Below are positions 25,334-33,913 of a DNA stretch of 64,000 bases, one piece after another. The DNA is from Streptomyces sp. PTY087I2 (GTDB taxonomy: Bacteria; Actinomycetota; Actinomycetes; Streptomycetales; Streptomycetaceae), in NCBI RefSeq assembly GCF_001687325.1, contig NZ_LZRD01000021.1, positions 1 through 64,000 on the forward strand, written 5' to 3'. The notes beneath the pieces are model-generated. The model saw only the letters and a list, made by a program, of their open reading frames with translations, did not search any database and had not been told where the DNA came from. Positions within the stretch are counted from its first letter, which is position 1, and every line of letters begins with the position of its first letter. Position numbers and translations under genes: made by a program.

Positions 25334-25761
25334 CACTGGTCCTCCCTCGGCGAGCCAGCCTTTCCGGTGATCTCCGTGTCGAGGTCGAACAGGCCCGGCA
25401 CCAGCACCGGGACCTTCAGCTTCACCGTGGCCTCGTACAGGCCGCTGCCGCCGCCGCACCGCACCACCGCCTTGTCCGCCCAGGCGTCGGGCAGGTCCTT
25501 CATCGCGCCCTCCCGGCAGGCGATGCCGGGCGCGAACTCGGCCCCGCTGCCCTTGCGCGCCCCCACGTCCGCCGCGTTGCCCGCGAGGCTGAAGGTGTAG
25601 CCGATCAGGGCGCACTCCCAGAGCACCAGCATGATCAGGATGATGAACGGGGTCATGCCCAGGAACTCGACGGCCGTCTGGCCGCGGTCCCGGTCCCCGC
25701 GGTCACGTAGGGCGGTGATCCGCCCCCGTATGCCGCCGCGGCTGTTCCTTGTGGTGGTCAT
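25330..25761 (-). CDS. tadE: TadE-like minor pilin
   Basis: A 143-residue pseudopilin. A basic N-terminus is followed by DRG then QTAVEFLGMTPFIILIMLVLWECALIGYTF, the TadE helix with a prepilin-type processing site. The exposed domain has two cysteines (IACREG, VRCGGG) that could form a disulphide. It starts three bases after the tadZ stop and overlaps the next gene by four bases, so expression is tightly coupled within the operon. Confidence 0.88.
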   Translation of the reverse strand: MTTTRNSRGGIRGRITALRDRGDRDRGQTAVEFLGMTPFIILIMLVLWECALIGYTFSLAGNAADVGARKGSGAEFAPGIACREGAMKDLPDAWADKAVVRCGGGSGLYEATVKLKVPVLVPGLFDLDTEITGKAGSPREDQW

Positions 25762-25764
25762 CGC

Positions 25765-27081
25765 TCAACGTGTCCCCTCGGAGTCTCCGGGACCGCGGCC
25801 GGAGCCGTCGCGCCGGCGGCGCGGGCGTCCGATCGAGCCCCGGTCGTTCTTGAAGGCGCCGCCGCTGTTCCGTTTGGCCAGGGCGCCGCCGCTCTTCTTG
25901 CCTGTCGCGCTCTCCTTGACGATGCCCAGCTCTCCGGCCAGGCCCCAGAGCGCCTGTTTGACCGTGCTCTTGGCGTCCAGTTCGTGCAGGCGTCCGGAGT
26001 CGATGGACGCCTGGAGTTCCTTGAAGTTCGCGGGGACCGCCGCCGAGGCGACCCGGGTACCGGTGATCTTCTGGATCAGCGGTGGCTGGATCTCGGTGTT
26101 GCGGGTGAAGCGGTTGACGAGGGTGACCGTCTCCTCCGCCTTGCGGATCTGGAGCCGTTCCCACATCCGTACGACACGTTTCGCGCCGCGCACCGCGACC
26201 ACGTCGGGGGTGGTGACGAGCAGGGCCACGTCCGCCATCTCGACGGCGGCCGCGTTGGCGCCGTTCATCTGGCCGCCGCAGTCGATGACGACGATCTCGT
26301 AGCGGGTGCGCAGCGCGCTGACGATCTGGCGGGCCGAACGGTCGCTGACCTCCTCGCCGCGTTCGCCCTCGCCGGGGGCGAGGAGCAGGGCGAGGCCGGT
26401 GGAGTGGGAGAACACGGCGTCGGACAGGACCCGGGGCGATATGTCGGTGATCATGGCGAGGTCGACCAGGGAGCGGCGGAACTGGACGTCGAGGAACGAG
26501 GCGATGTCCCCGGTCTGGAGGTCCATGTCCACCAGCGCCACCGTGTTGCCCGACGCCTGGGCGGCCAGGGCGAGTTGGATGGCGGTGACGGTCGCGCCGA
26601 CGCCGCCCTTGGCGCCGGTGACCGTGACGACGGTGCCGCCGGGTCCGGTGAAGACGTCGTTGCCGGAGCTGAGGTGGCGGCGTACCCCGGCGGACCACTG
26701 GGCGGCCGCCTGGACGCGGTTGGCCAGTTCCTCGTAGCTGAGCGGGAGGGTGACCAGGCCGCGGGCGCCGGAGTCCATCGCGTTGGCGAAGAGGCTCGGG
26801 CTGGCGTCCGCGGTGATCAGGACGACGCCGACGGACGGGAACCGCAGCGACACCTCCCGGATCAGCTCCAGGGCCGGGACCGGGCCGATCCGCTCGTGGA
26901 CCAGCACCACCTCGGGCAGTTCGTCGAGCGCCTCGCCCGCGAGGCGGGCCAGGGTGTCGATGAGCTGCGTGGAGTCGCCGACCGGGGTCGCCGGTTCGGC
27001 GTCGGGCAGCTGGCTGAGCAGGGTGGTGACGGAGCGGGCCGCGTCGAGGTCGCCGACGGCCGGGAGGATTCTGGTGGTCAT
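25765..27081 (-). CDS. tadZ: TadZ/CpaE-like localisation ATPase
   Basis: A 438-residue protein. The N-terminal ~130 residues form a receiver-like domain (VVLVHERIGPVPALELIREVSLRFPSVGVVLITAD). A MinD/ParA-type ATPase follows with deviant Walker A (TGAKGGVGATVTA, residues 158-164), VDMDLQTGDIASFL and VIDCGGQMNGANAAAVEMAD. TadZ/CpaE proteins place the Tad machine in the cell. The C-terminus is a disordered Gly/Arg/Ser tail. The gene lies seven bases after cpaB. Confidence 0.9.
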   Translation of the reverse strand: MTTRILPAVGDLDAARSVTTLLSQLPDAEPATPVGDSTQLIDTLARLAGEALDELPEVVLVHERIGPVPALELIREVSLRFPSVGVVLITADASPSLFANAMDSGARGLVTLPLSYEELANRVQAAAQWSAGVRRHLSSGNDVFTGPGGTVVTVTGAKGGVGATVTAIQLALAAQASGNTVALVDMDLQTGDIASFLDVQFRRSLVDLAMITDISPRVLSDAVFSHSTGLALLLAPGEGERGEEVSDRSARQIVSALRTRYEIVVIDCGGQMNGANAAAVEMADVALLVTTPDVVAVRGAKRVVRMWERLQIRKAEETVTLVNRFTRNTEIQPPLIQKITGTRVASAAVPANFKELQASIDSGRLHELDAKSTVKQALWGLAGELGIVKESATGKKSGGALAKRNSGGAFKNDRGSIGRPRRRRDGSGRGPGDSEGTR

Positions 27082-27088
27082 CCCATCC

Positions 27089-27796
27089 TCACTTGTCCTT
27101 GTCGAGCGTGTAGGTGCGGTCCCCGGGGCGGATGGTGCCGTCGCTGCCGGGGGCGACGAGCGCGAGGCGCACGTGCTCCGCGAACGACTCGGCGTAGGCG
27201 ACGCGTTGGGTGTCCAGCGTGTTCAGGGCGAAGGTGATCGGCACGGCTTCGGTGGCCCGGTTGCGGCGGTCGTCCGCGCTGGGGTCGAGGGCGGTGAGCT
27301 CGCCGACGTCCAGCACCTTGGCGTTGGCGACGATGACCTTGGACTGGGCGGGGTCGCCCTGCTGCTCACCGGCGAAGGTGGCGTAGATGTTGACCGTGGC
27401 GCCCGGTGTGATCTTGCCCGCGACGCCGGTGGAGGCGTCGATCATGATGGCGATCTCCTGCTCACCGGCGCGGAGTTCGGGCTTGCGGACCATCATGTCC
27501 GACTGGAGCAGGGAGCCTTGGCGGAGTTCGGTGACCGCGATCTTCGACTCGACCTCCCGCAGGTCGGTCACGGCGTTCTCCGAGAGCCACCGTTTGGGCA
27601 TCTTGATCTTCTCGAACTGGCCGCTCTTCAGGGCGGTGTACGGAGCCACGTTGGTCTTCAGCTGGTACGCCGTCACCTCGGGTCCGACCTTCGAGTTGAC
27701 GTCGCTGATCACCGAGAGCACGCCGGCGAAGGCCGCGAAGGCGCACAGGACCGACAGGAGCAGGAGTATCACGCCGCGGCGCTGGCGGGAGTTCAT
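27089..27796 (-). CDS. cpaB: CpaB/RcpC-like pilus assembly protein (SAF domain)
   Basis: A 235-residue protein with an N-terminal transmembrane helix (RGVILLLLSVLCAFAAFAGVLSVI) and a periplasm-side SAF-like domain (VAPYTALKSGQFEKIKMPKRWL...LRQGSLLQSDMM), then the RcpC-type part (IAIMIDASTGVAGKITPGATVNIYATF). In Gram-negatives it is associated with the secretin; actinobacterial Tad loci keep it without an outer membrane, probably as a cell-wall-facing assembly factor. It precedes tadZ by seven bases. The 179-bp gap to the upstream gene may hold a promoter. Confidence 0.9.
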   Translation of the reverse strand: MNSRQRRGVILLLLSVLCAFAAFAGVLSVISDVNSKVGPEVTAYQLKTNVAPYTALKSGQFEKIKMPKRWLSENAVTDLREVESKIAVTELRQGSLLQSDMMVRKPELRAGEQEIAIMIDASTGVAGKITPGATVNIYATFAGEQQGDPAQSKVIVANAKVLDVGELTALDPSADDRRNRATEAVPITFALNTLDTQRVAYAESFAEHVRLALVAPGSDGTIRPGDRTYTLDKDK

Positions 27797-27975
27797 GGTC
27801 CGGACAACCTCGTTCGAATCGGATGCGTGGAGCGGACAGCGGACAGAATGAGCGGTGCTGTGGAACCGGTACGTGCGGTCGAGCGGTTACGCGCTTACAT
27901 CTGCGGCTACGGACGCGCCCACGGCAGCCGCGGAGGAGGCGGCGGGGTCGGGGCGCTGTGCGGGGAGCGGTCGCG

Positions 27976-28860
27976 TCAGGGGCCCGGTGATTCGTCGGTC
28001 CCATGGTGTGGGACACCGGTGGGCAGCGCGCGGTTCTCCGAAACCGGAAGAGGTGCGGAACAGAATGCGCAGCGGTCGCCGATGAGTTCCATGGCGCACC
28101 AATGGCACTTTTCCCGGCGTACGGAGGAAACCAGCTGGTAGAGCACGGAGAGGTCGGGGAGATGGGCGGCGAACTCCACCAGCTTTCCCGTACCCCACCA
28201 GCGCGGTGAGTCGCCGGGGACCGAGGTGTCGTGAATGGCCTGGACCTTCCAGGCGGGCGCGAGGGTCTCCTGTACCCACTCCGACTGGAGATTCCCTTTG
28301 GCCACCAGAAGATGCGTACCGAAATCCGGGCCCGTCAGGGGTTCGGCGGCCGGGCCCACTTTCACCAGCTGCGGTTCGGGTCCCGCGAGCACGGCGAACT
28401 GCGAGCCGGGGACCCAGGACTTGGCGTGGCTCTTGAGGCTGACCGGGACCCGGTCGAGCCGGGCGACGGAGTTGAGGAGGGCGCCGGCGTAGATGTAGTG
28501 CGACAGCAGCCGGGCGGCGGAGGCGACCACCCCGGGGCTGAAGTCGCAGATGGACAACTGCCGTAGCTGGCGCACCAGTACGGCGACGCCGAGGGGCGGG
28601 AGGTCCACCTTGACCAGGGCGATCCGGTCGCTCTCCAGCACCGAGCGGATGGAGTGGAGGCGGCGTTCGTGCTCGGGCCGGATGCCCGAGGGGTAGAGGG
28701 CGATCACATATCCGTGCTGTTCCAGCAGCAGGTGCATGTCGCCGATCGCCAGCTCCAGCACCTGGGCCTCGGGGGCCTGGAGCAGAGCGGCGGTCGGTGT
28801 CTGCTGGTCGGTGGGCGGCAGCACCAGGTCTGCGCTCGTCACTGCTATCGCGGTCGGCAC
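27976..28860 (-). CDS. Unknown protein with C-terminal zinc ribbon, head of the Tad locus
   Basis: A 294-residue cytoplasmic protein. GTG 28860 follows GGGGAGAG. The body is mixed alpha/beta without a recognised motif (LELAIGDMHLLLEQHGYVIALYPSG; LGVAVLVRQLRQLSICDFSPGVVAS). The last 50 residues contain CHWC and CAFC, a short zinc ribbon, then a disordered tail. It is the first gene of the minus-strand Tad region, 179 bases upstream of cpaB. I take it as Tad-associated from position only; it could instead be an independent gene. Confidence 0.6.
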   Translation of the reverse strand: MPTAIAVTSADLVLPPTDQQTPTAALLQAPEAQVLELAIGDMHLLLEQHGYVIALYPSGIRPEHERRLHSIRSVLESDRIALVKVDLPPLGVAVLVRQLRQLSICDFSPGVVASAARLLSHYIYAGALLNSVARLDRVPVSLKSHAKSWVPGSQFAVLAGPEPQLVKVGPAAEPLTGPDFGTHLLVAKGNLQSEWVQETLAPAWKVQAIHDTSVPGDSPRWWGTGKLVEFAAHLPDLSVLYQLVSSVRREKCHWCAMELIGDRCAFCSAPLPVSENRALPTGVPHHGTDESPGP

Positions 28861-29329
28861 GCTCTCCCCGTTTCGGCTCCGGTCGACGTGGGGACGCCGA
28901 CCGCAATCGCTCCTGCTCCGTGCTCCTGCCCCAGCACTTTAGCCACGTCTCACCAGGCAGAGAACAGTTATCGGAGACCAGTACGGCACCATGCGAACGC
29001 GGTTCCGACGGGGGTCGGGTGCTAAACGGGATGAAATCGATTCCGTCCAACTCGGCTGTCACTGCGGAGCGTTACCGAATCCCGCGTCCGCTTTTCGATC
29101 ATGTATCCATTCGCGCACGTCAACCTGGATTCCGGGGTGACCGGCCCCCTTTTCGTAAGGGCGTTTCCGTGACCGCCCGAAGTTCTCCCGCAAGATCACT
29201 CGTGCGGGGGGCGGAGTGCGGTCGCGGCGCCGCTCCCGGACCGGGATTCCGCCGCCCGGCACCCCCGTACGGGGGTGGCCGCGGGCCCCCGCGCGCGCCT
29301 TCGCGGACCGCCTTTCACTGCCAGAGGTC
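28861..29329. other. Intergenic region between Tad locus and chitinase
   Basis: About 470 bp between divergent genes. I see no protein-coding gene or structured RNA with confidence. The right end leads into the chitinase promoter and operator at 29330-29360; the left end must contain the promoter for the minus-strand gene at 28860. Confidence 0.5.
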
Positions 29330-29360
29330 TTGACAACTTGATTGGTCTGGACCAGTTTAT
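29330..29360 (+). promoter_or_regulatory. Chitinase promoter with DasR-type (dre) operator
   Basis: ATTGGTCTGGACCAGT at 29341-29356 is a near-perfect palindrome matching the dre consensus ACTGGTCTAGACCAGT bound by the GntR regulator DasR. TTGACA at 29330-29335 could be the -35 box, with a -10-like GTTTAT near 29355-29360, so the operator lies between or over the promoter elements. Expected behaviour, from known Streptomyces chitinase genes: DasR repression relieved by amino-sugar phosphates. Confidence 0.82.
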
Positions 29361-29416
29361 GCGCACTGCACCGCACCGCCCATCCCCGGCACCCCCAACT
29401 CCCCCCGGAGGCACCA

Positions 29417-31147
29417 GTGGAACGCTCAGCAGGCCGCAGTCGCAGAAGACGCCGCCGCTCCCGGCCCGTACTCGGTGGCGCCCTGGCCGTCGCCACGGCC
29501 GCCGCCCTGACCGTCACCGGGCTCGTCAGCACCGCCCAGGCCGCCGACGTCAACAACGCCAAGAACGCGGGCTTCGAGTCGGGCCTCGCCAACTGGACCT
29601 GTTCCGGGGGCAGTGGCGCCACCGTCTCCTCCCCCGTGCGCAGCGGTACGTCCGCGCTGAAGGCGACCCCGGCCGGCCAGGACAACGCCAAGTGTTCGCA
29701 GTCGGTCAAGGTGAAGCCCAACTCGACGTACGCGCTCAGCTCCTGGGTGCAGGGCGGTTACGCCTACCTCGGCGTGAGCGGCACGGGCACCACCGACGTC
29801 TCCACCTGGACGCCGGGCTCCTCCTCCTGGACCAAGCTGTCCACCAGCTTCACGACCGGCGCGAACACCACGTCGGTGGACGTCTACACCCACGGCTGGT
29901 ACGGGCAGGCCGCCTACTTCGCCGACGACATCGAGGTGACCGGGCCCGACGGCGGGGGCGGCGAGGAGCCCGGGCCGGTCATTCCGGCGGCCCCGGCCGG
30001 TCTCACGGCGGGCGCCACGACCACGTCGTCGATCGCCCTGTCCTGGAACGCGGTCTCCGGCGCCACGGGCTACAAGGTGTACCGGGACGGCGCCCAGGCG
30101 ACGACCGCCACCGGGACCTCGGCGACCGTCACGGGCCTGACCGCGGACACCGCCTACCAGTTCTCGGTGAGCGCCACGAACGCGGCCGGCGAGTCGGTCA
30201 AGTCGGCGGCCATCAGCGTCCGTACGGCGAAGGAGGGTACGGGCCCCGGCCCCGGCACGACCGTGCCGAAGCACGCGGTCACCGGCTACTGGCAGAACTT
30301 CAACAACGGCGCGGCCGTCCAGAAGCTCACCGACGTCCCGGCCGACTACGACATCATCGCGGTCTCCTTCGCGGACGCCACGCCGACGCCGGGCCAGGTC
30401 ACCTTCAACCTGGACACGGCCGGGCTGAACGGCTACACCGACGCCCAGTTCCGGGCCGACATCAGGACCAAGCAGGCCCAGGGCAAGAACGTCATCATCT
30501 CGATCGGCGGCGAGCTGGGCACGGTCCGGGTCGACAACGACGCCTCCGCCACCGCGTTCGCCGACTCCGTGTACGCGCTGATGCAGGACTACGGCTTCAA
30601 CGGGGTCGACATCGACCTGGAGAACGGTCTCAACGCCACCTACATGACGAAGGCGCTGCGCCAGCTGTCGGCAAAGGCGGGCAGCGGACTGGTCATCACG
30701 ATGGCCCCGCAGACGATCGACATGCAGTCGACGTCGGGCGAGTACTTCAAGACGGCGCTCAACATCAAGGACATCCTGACCGTCGTCAACATGCAGTACT
30801 ACAACAGTGGTTCGATGCTCGGCTGTGACGGCAAGGTCTACTCGCAGGGTTCGGTGGACTTCCTCACCGCGCTCGCCTGCATCCAGCTGGAGGGCGGTCT
30901 CGACCCGTCCCAGGTCGGCATCGGCGTCCCCGCCTCCACCCGCGGCGCGGGCAGCGGCTATGTCGCCCCGTCGATCGTGAACGCGGCGCTGGACTGCCTG
31001 ACCAAGGGCACCAACTGCGGCTCGTTCAAGCCGTCGAAGACCTACCCGTCGCTGCGCGGCGCGATGACCTGGTCGACGAACTGGGACGCGACGGCCGGGT
31101 TCGCCTGGTCGAAGGCGGTCGGCCCGCACGTCCGCAGCCTGCCGTAG
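29417..31147 (+). CDS. Secreted GH18 chitinase with N-terminal CBM and FnIII domains
   Basis: A 576-residue secreted chitinase. GTG 29417 follows GGAGG. A long twin-arginine-like or Sec signal (RSRRRRRRSRPVLGGALAVA...STAQA) precedes a carbohydrate-binding beta-sandwich (NAGFESGLANWTCSGG...WYGQAAYFADDIEV), a fibronectin III domain (APAGLTAGATTTSSIALSWNAV...) and the GH18 catalytic domain (~residues 285-576). The catalytic motif reads GFNGVDIDLENG with proton-donor Glu402; the first Asp of DxxDxDxE is Asn here. It cleaves chitin outside the cell, feeding N-acetylglucosamine metabolism. The dre operator at 29341 ties it to DasR. Confidence 0.93.
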   Translation: MERSAGRSRRRRRRSRPVLGGALAVATAAALTVTGLVSTAQAADVNNAKNAGFESGLANWTCSGGSGATVSSPVRSGTSALKATPAGQDNAKCSQSVKVKPNSTYALSSWVQGGYAYLGVSGTGTTDVSTWTPGSSSWTKLSTSFTTGANTTSVDVYTHGWYGQAAYFADDIEVTGPDGGGGEEPGPVIPAAPAGLTAGATTTSSIALSWNAVSGATGYKVYRDGAQATTATGTSATVTGLTADTAYQFSVSATNAAGESVKSAAISVRTAKEGTGPGPGTTVPKHAVTGYWQNFNNGAAVQKLTDVPADYDIIAVSFADATPTPGQVTFNLDTAGLNGYTDAQFRADIRTKQAQGKNVIISIGGELGTVRVDNDASATAFADSVYALMQDYGFNGVDIDLENGLNATYMTKALRQLSAKAGSGLVITMAPQTIDMQSTSGEYFKTALNIKDILTVVNMQYYNSGSMLGCDGKVYSQGSVDFLTALACIQLEGGLDPSQVGIGVPASTRGAGSGYVAPSIVNAALDCLTKGTNCGSFKPSKTYPSLRGAMTWSTNWDATAGFAWSKAVGPHVRSLP

Positions 31148-31183
31148 CCCGTATCCCGTATCGCTCGGCGATCCTCGAAACCC

Positions 31184-31213
31184 GCAGCGCCGCCGCTCCC
31201 CCGGCGGCGCTGC
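31184..31213. terminator. Bidirectional terminator between chitinase and carrier genes
   Basis: Perfect 12-bp arms (GCAGCGCCGCCG, 31184-31195 and 31202-31213) with a 6-base loop in the 87-bp gap between convergent genes. It probably stops transcription from both sides. Confidence 0.75.
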
Positions 31214-31234
31214 GGCGTTCGTCGGACCGGCCCG

Positions 31235-32572
31235 TTACCAGGGCAGGTCGCGCACCTGCTGGACGCACAGCACGACGAACAGCAGCCCGGAGAGGGCGAG
31301 CATCCCGTTGCTGCCCCATCCGTTGCGCCATTCCCCCGGCGTACGGGAGGAGTTGAGCAGCCAGATCAGGGTCAGGGCCAGGAACGGCATGAAGAACGCG
31401 CCGAGCACCCCGTACGCGATGACCAGACCGAAGGGCTCGTCCAGCCAGAGCAGCGTCATCGGCGGGAAGGTCAGCCAGAGGAGGTACGCGCGGAAGGGCA
31501 GGGAGCGCTGCTGCCGGGCGGTGACCGCGGGACCGGCGTGCTCCTCCGCGGAGGCCGCGGAGGCCTCGGAGTCCTCGGAGGCCCCCGGGCCCACCGGGGC
31601 CCGGAACCGCTCCACGAAGTCGGCGAACATCAGGCTCACCCCGTGCCAGACGCCGATCAGCGACGAGAACGACGTGGCGAAGAAGCCGATCAGGAAGAGT
31701 TTGGCGGTGCCCGCGCCGAAGCGGTCCTCCAGCACCGTGCCCAGGTCGATCAGCCCGCGGTCACCGGAGGTGAGGGCGATCTGCGAGGCGTGCAGCAGCT
31801 CGGCGCCGACGATGAGCATGGCGACGACGAAGATCCCGGTGGTGATGTAGGCGACCCGGTTGTCGAGCCGCATCACCTTCATCCAGGAGGAGTTGCTCCA
31901 CCCCTTGGCGTTGACCCAGTACCCGTAGGCGGCCATGGTGATCGTGCCGCCGACGCCGCCGATCAGCCCGAGGGTGTAGAGGAGCGAGCCGTCCGGGAGC
32001 ACGGGCACCAGTCCGGCGAAGGAGGCCCCGACGTCCGGGACGACCCGGATCGCCACGTACATGACCACCACGAACATGATGCCGATCAGGACCGTCATGA
32101 CCTTCTCGAAGACGGCGTACCGGTTGAACCAGACGAAGACCAGCCCGATCAGCCCGGTCACGATCGCCCAGAACTTCAGCCCCGGCCCGTCGGGGAACAG
32201 CGCCACGATGGGCAGGGCGCTGGAGGACATGGCCGTCGCCCCGTAGATGAAGCCCCAGACGACGACGTAGATCGCGAAGTAGACCGTGGTCCAGGCGCCC
32301 AGGCTGCGCCAGCCGTCGAAGAGCGTGCGGCCGGTCGCCAGGTGCCAGCGGCCGGCGGCCTCGGCGAGCGAGATCTTGACGACGCAGCCGATCACCGCCG
32401 CCCACATCAGGGTGTAGCCGAACTTGCTGCCCGCGATCAGCGTCGCGACGAGATCGCCGGCCCCGACCCCGGTCGCCGCGACGACGATGCCGGGGCCGAT
32501 GTACTTCCAGCTGGACTTGCGTGGTCGGGAGGCCGGCTCCCCTGTCTCCGTGGTTGCGCTTGTCTCCGCCAT
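31235..32572 (-). CDS. NRAMP-related membrane transporter
   Basis: A 445-residue membrane protein with about eleven hydrophobic helices and an NRAMP-like layout. TM1 is PGIVVAATGVGAGDLVATLIAG, where canonical NRAMPs have the metal-binding DPGN; the TM6 region reads GGVGGTITMAAYGYW rather than a clear MPH motif. It therefore belongs to a divergent NRAMP-related group whose substrate (manganese, magnesium or another solute) cannot be read from sequence. The ATG at 32572 lacks a good ribosome site, so the start is moderately certain. The gene is divergent from the methyltransferase at 32750. Confidence 0.8.
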   Translation of the reverse strand: MAETSATTETGEPASRPRKSSWKYIGPGIVVAATGVGAGDLVATLIAGSKFGYTLMWAAVIGCVVKISLAEAAGRWHLATGRTLFDGWRSLGAWTTVYFAIYVVVWGFIYGATAMSSSALPIVALFPDGPGLKFWAIVTGLIGLVFVWFNRYAVFEKVMTVLIGIMFVVVMYVAIRVVPDVGASFAGLVPVLPDGSLLYTLGLIGGVGGTITMAAYGYWVNAKGWSNSSWMKVMRLDNRVAYITTGIFVVAMLIVGAELLHASQIALTSGDRGLIDLGTVLEDRFGAGTAKLFLIGFFATSFSSLIGVWHGVSLMFADFVERFRAPVGPGASEDSEASAASAEEHAGPAVTARQQRSLPFRAYLLWLTFPPMTLLWLDEPFGLVIAYGVLGAFFMPFLALTLIWLLNSSRTPGEWRNGWGSNGMLALSGLLFVVLCVQQVRDLPW

Positions 32573-32749
32573 GCCGATCAAGGAAGCGCAATCGGCTGTA
32601 CGGCACAAGGGGGCGTGCACGGCAGTAAAATTCTGAGGGGACCCATCGGCCGGCAGCGAGCGGCGGATACGGGGAGGAAGCGGGCGCCCGCGGGGGTGGA
32701 GCGGGCGTGGTTCCGGCGGGGCGCTGCGGGCTTCCGAAGGAGGCGCGCC

Positions 32750-33835
32750 ATGTCGCACACGATCGAGCGGACGACGGATCCGGTCCGGCAGGAGGAGTTC
32801 GCCGGGCGGATGCTCCAGGTGCTCAACGATTCCTGCCTGGGGTATCTGTGCAGCCTCGGACACCGGACGCGGCTCTTCGACGTGATGGCGCAGCTGCCGC
32901 CGTCGACCAGTGAGCGGATCGCCGGGGCCGCCGGGCTGAACGAGCGCTATGTACGCGAGTGGCTCGGCGGGGTGACCGTGGGCGGGATCGTCGAGTACGA
33001 CCCGGCGGACGGTACGTACCGGCTGCCGCCCGAGCACGCCGCGTCCCTGTGCCGGGACGCCGGGCCCGACAACCTCGCTTCTTTCGTGCAGAACCTCGCG
33101 CTGATCGGGCTGGTCGAGGACGAGGTGGTCACGGCGTTCCGGGACGGGGGCGGGGTGCCCTACTCCTCGTACCCGAAGTTCCAGGAGCTCCAGGCCGAGG
33201 AGACGGCCCGGGTGTACGACGCGGCGCTGGTCGACACGATCATCCCGCTGGTGCCCGGGCTGCCGGAGCGGCTGGGCTCGGGGGACGGTCTGGACGTGCT
33301 CGACATCGGTACGGGGCAGGGGCACGCGGTGAATCTGCTGGCGCGGGCGTTTCCGGCCAGTCGGTTCACCGGGGTGGACATGTCGGAGGGCGGTATCGCG
33401 GCGGCCCGGGACGAGGCGGCGCGGCTGGGCCTGCGGAACGCGCGGTTCGAGCTGGCGGACGCGGCCGCGATGACCGGACCGTACGACCTGATCACCGCCT
33501 TCGACGTGATCCACGACCTGGCCCGCCCGGCGGAGACCCTGGCGGCCGTCGCCGCCGCGCTACGGGACGACGGGGTGTTCCTGATGGGCGACATCGCGGC
33601 CTCCAGCAGGCTGGAGGAGAACCTCGACCTGCCGCTGGGCCCCGCGCTCTACACGTTCTCGGTCTTCTACTGCATGACCGTCTCGCTCGGCGAGGGCGGG
33701 GCGGGCCTGGGGACCGTCTGGGGCCGGCAGACCGCGCTGCGGATGCTGGCGGAGGCGGGGTTCGGGGAGGTCGCGGTGCGTGAGGTGGAGGGCGACATTC
33801 TGAACGTGTATTACGTGGCGCGGAAGGGGAGTTGA
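32750..33835 (+). CDS. Class I SAM-dependent methyltransferase with N-terminal winged helix
   Basis: A 361-residue protein. ATG 32750 follows GAAGGAGG. Residues ~15-90 form a winged-helix dimerisation-type domain (CSLGHRTRLFDVMAQLPPSTSERIAGAAGLNERYVREWLGGVTVGGIVEYD). The Rossmann domain carries motif I VLDIGTGQGHAV and the acidic loop GVDMSEGGI, then ITAFDVIHDLARP. This architecture is shared by O-methyltransferase-like proteins in actinobacteria and by the vertebrate-like S-adenosylmethionine RrnaAD/Hmt family; the substrate is unknown. It stands alone, convergent with the permease gene. Confidence 0.85.
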   Translation: MSHTIERTTDPVRQEEFAGRMLQVLNDSCLGYLCSLGHRTRLFDVMAQLPPSTSERIAGAAGLNERYVREWLGGVTVGGIVEYDPADGTYRLPPEHAASLCRDAGPDNLASFVQNLALIGLVEDEVVTAFRDGGGVPYSSYPKFQELQAEETARVYDAALVDTIIPLVPGLPERLGSGDGLDVLDIGTGQGHAVNLLARAFPASRFTGVDMSEGGIAAARDEAARLGLRNARFELADAAAMTGPYDLITAFDVIHDLARPAETLAAVAAALRDDGVFLMGDIAASSRLEENLDLPLGPALYTFSVFYCMTVSLGEGGAGLGTVWGRQTALRMLAEAGFGEVAVREVEGDILNVYYVARKGS

Positions 33836-33870
33836 GGGCGGCGCGCGGGAGCCCGACGGGCCTCGCCCGG

Positions 33871-33905
33871 GGGCGGGTTCGACGCGGACCGCGCCGAACC
33901 CGCCC
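33871..33905. terminator. Bidirectional terminator hairpin
   Basis: Perfect 11-bp arms (GGGCGGGTTCG, 33871-33881 and 33895-33905) with a 13-base loop in the 78-bp gap between the convergent methyltransferase and permease genes. Confidence 0.65.
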
Positions 33906-33913
33906 GCGTACGC

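Noticed and set aside
31538..32749. Long N-terminal extension of the winged-helix methyltransferase
   Set aside because: It is the antisense of the NRAMP-like gene; ATG 32750 has a strong GAAGGAGG site.
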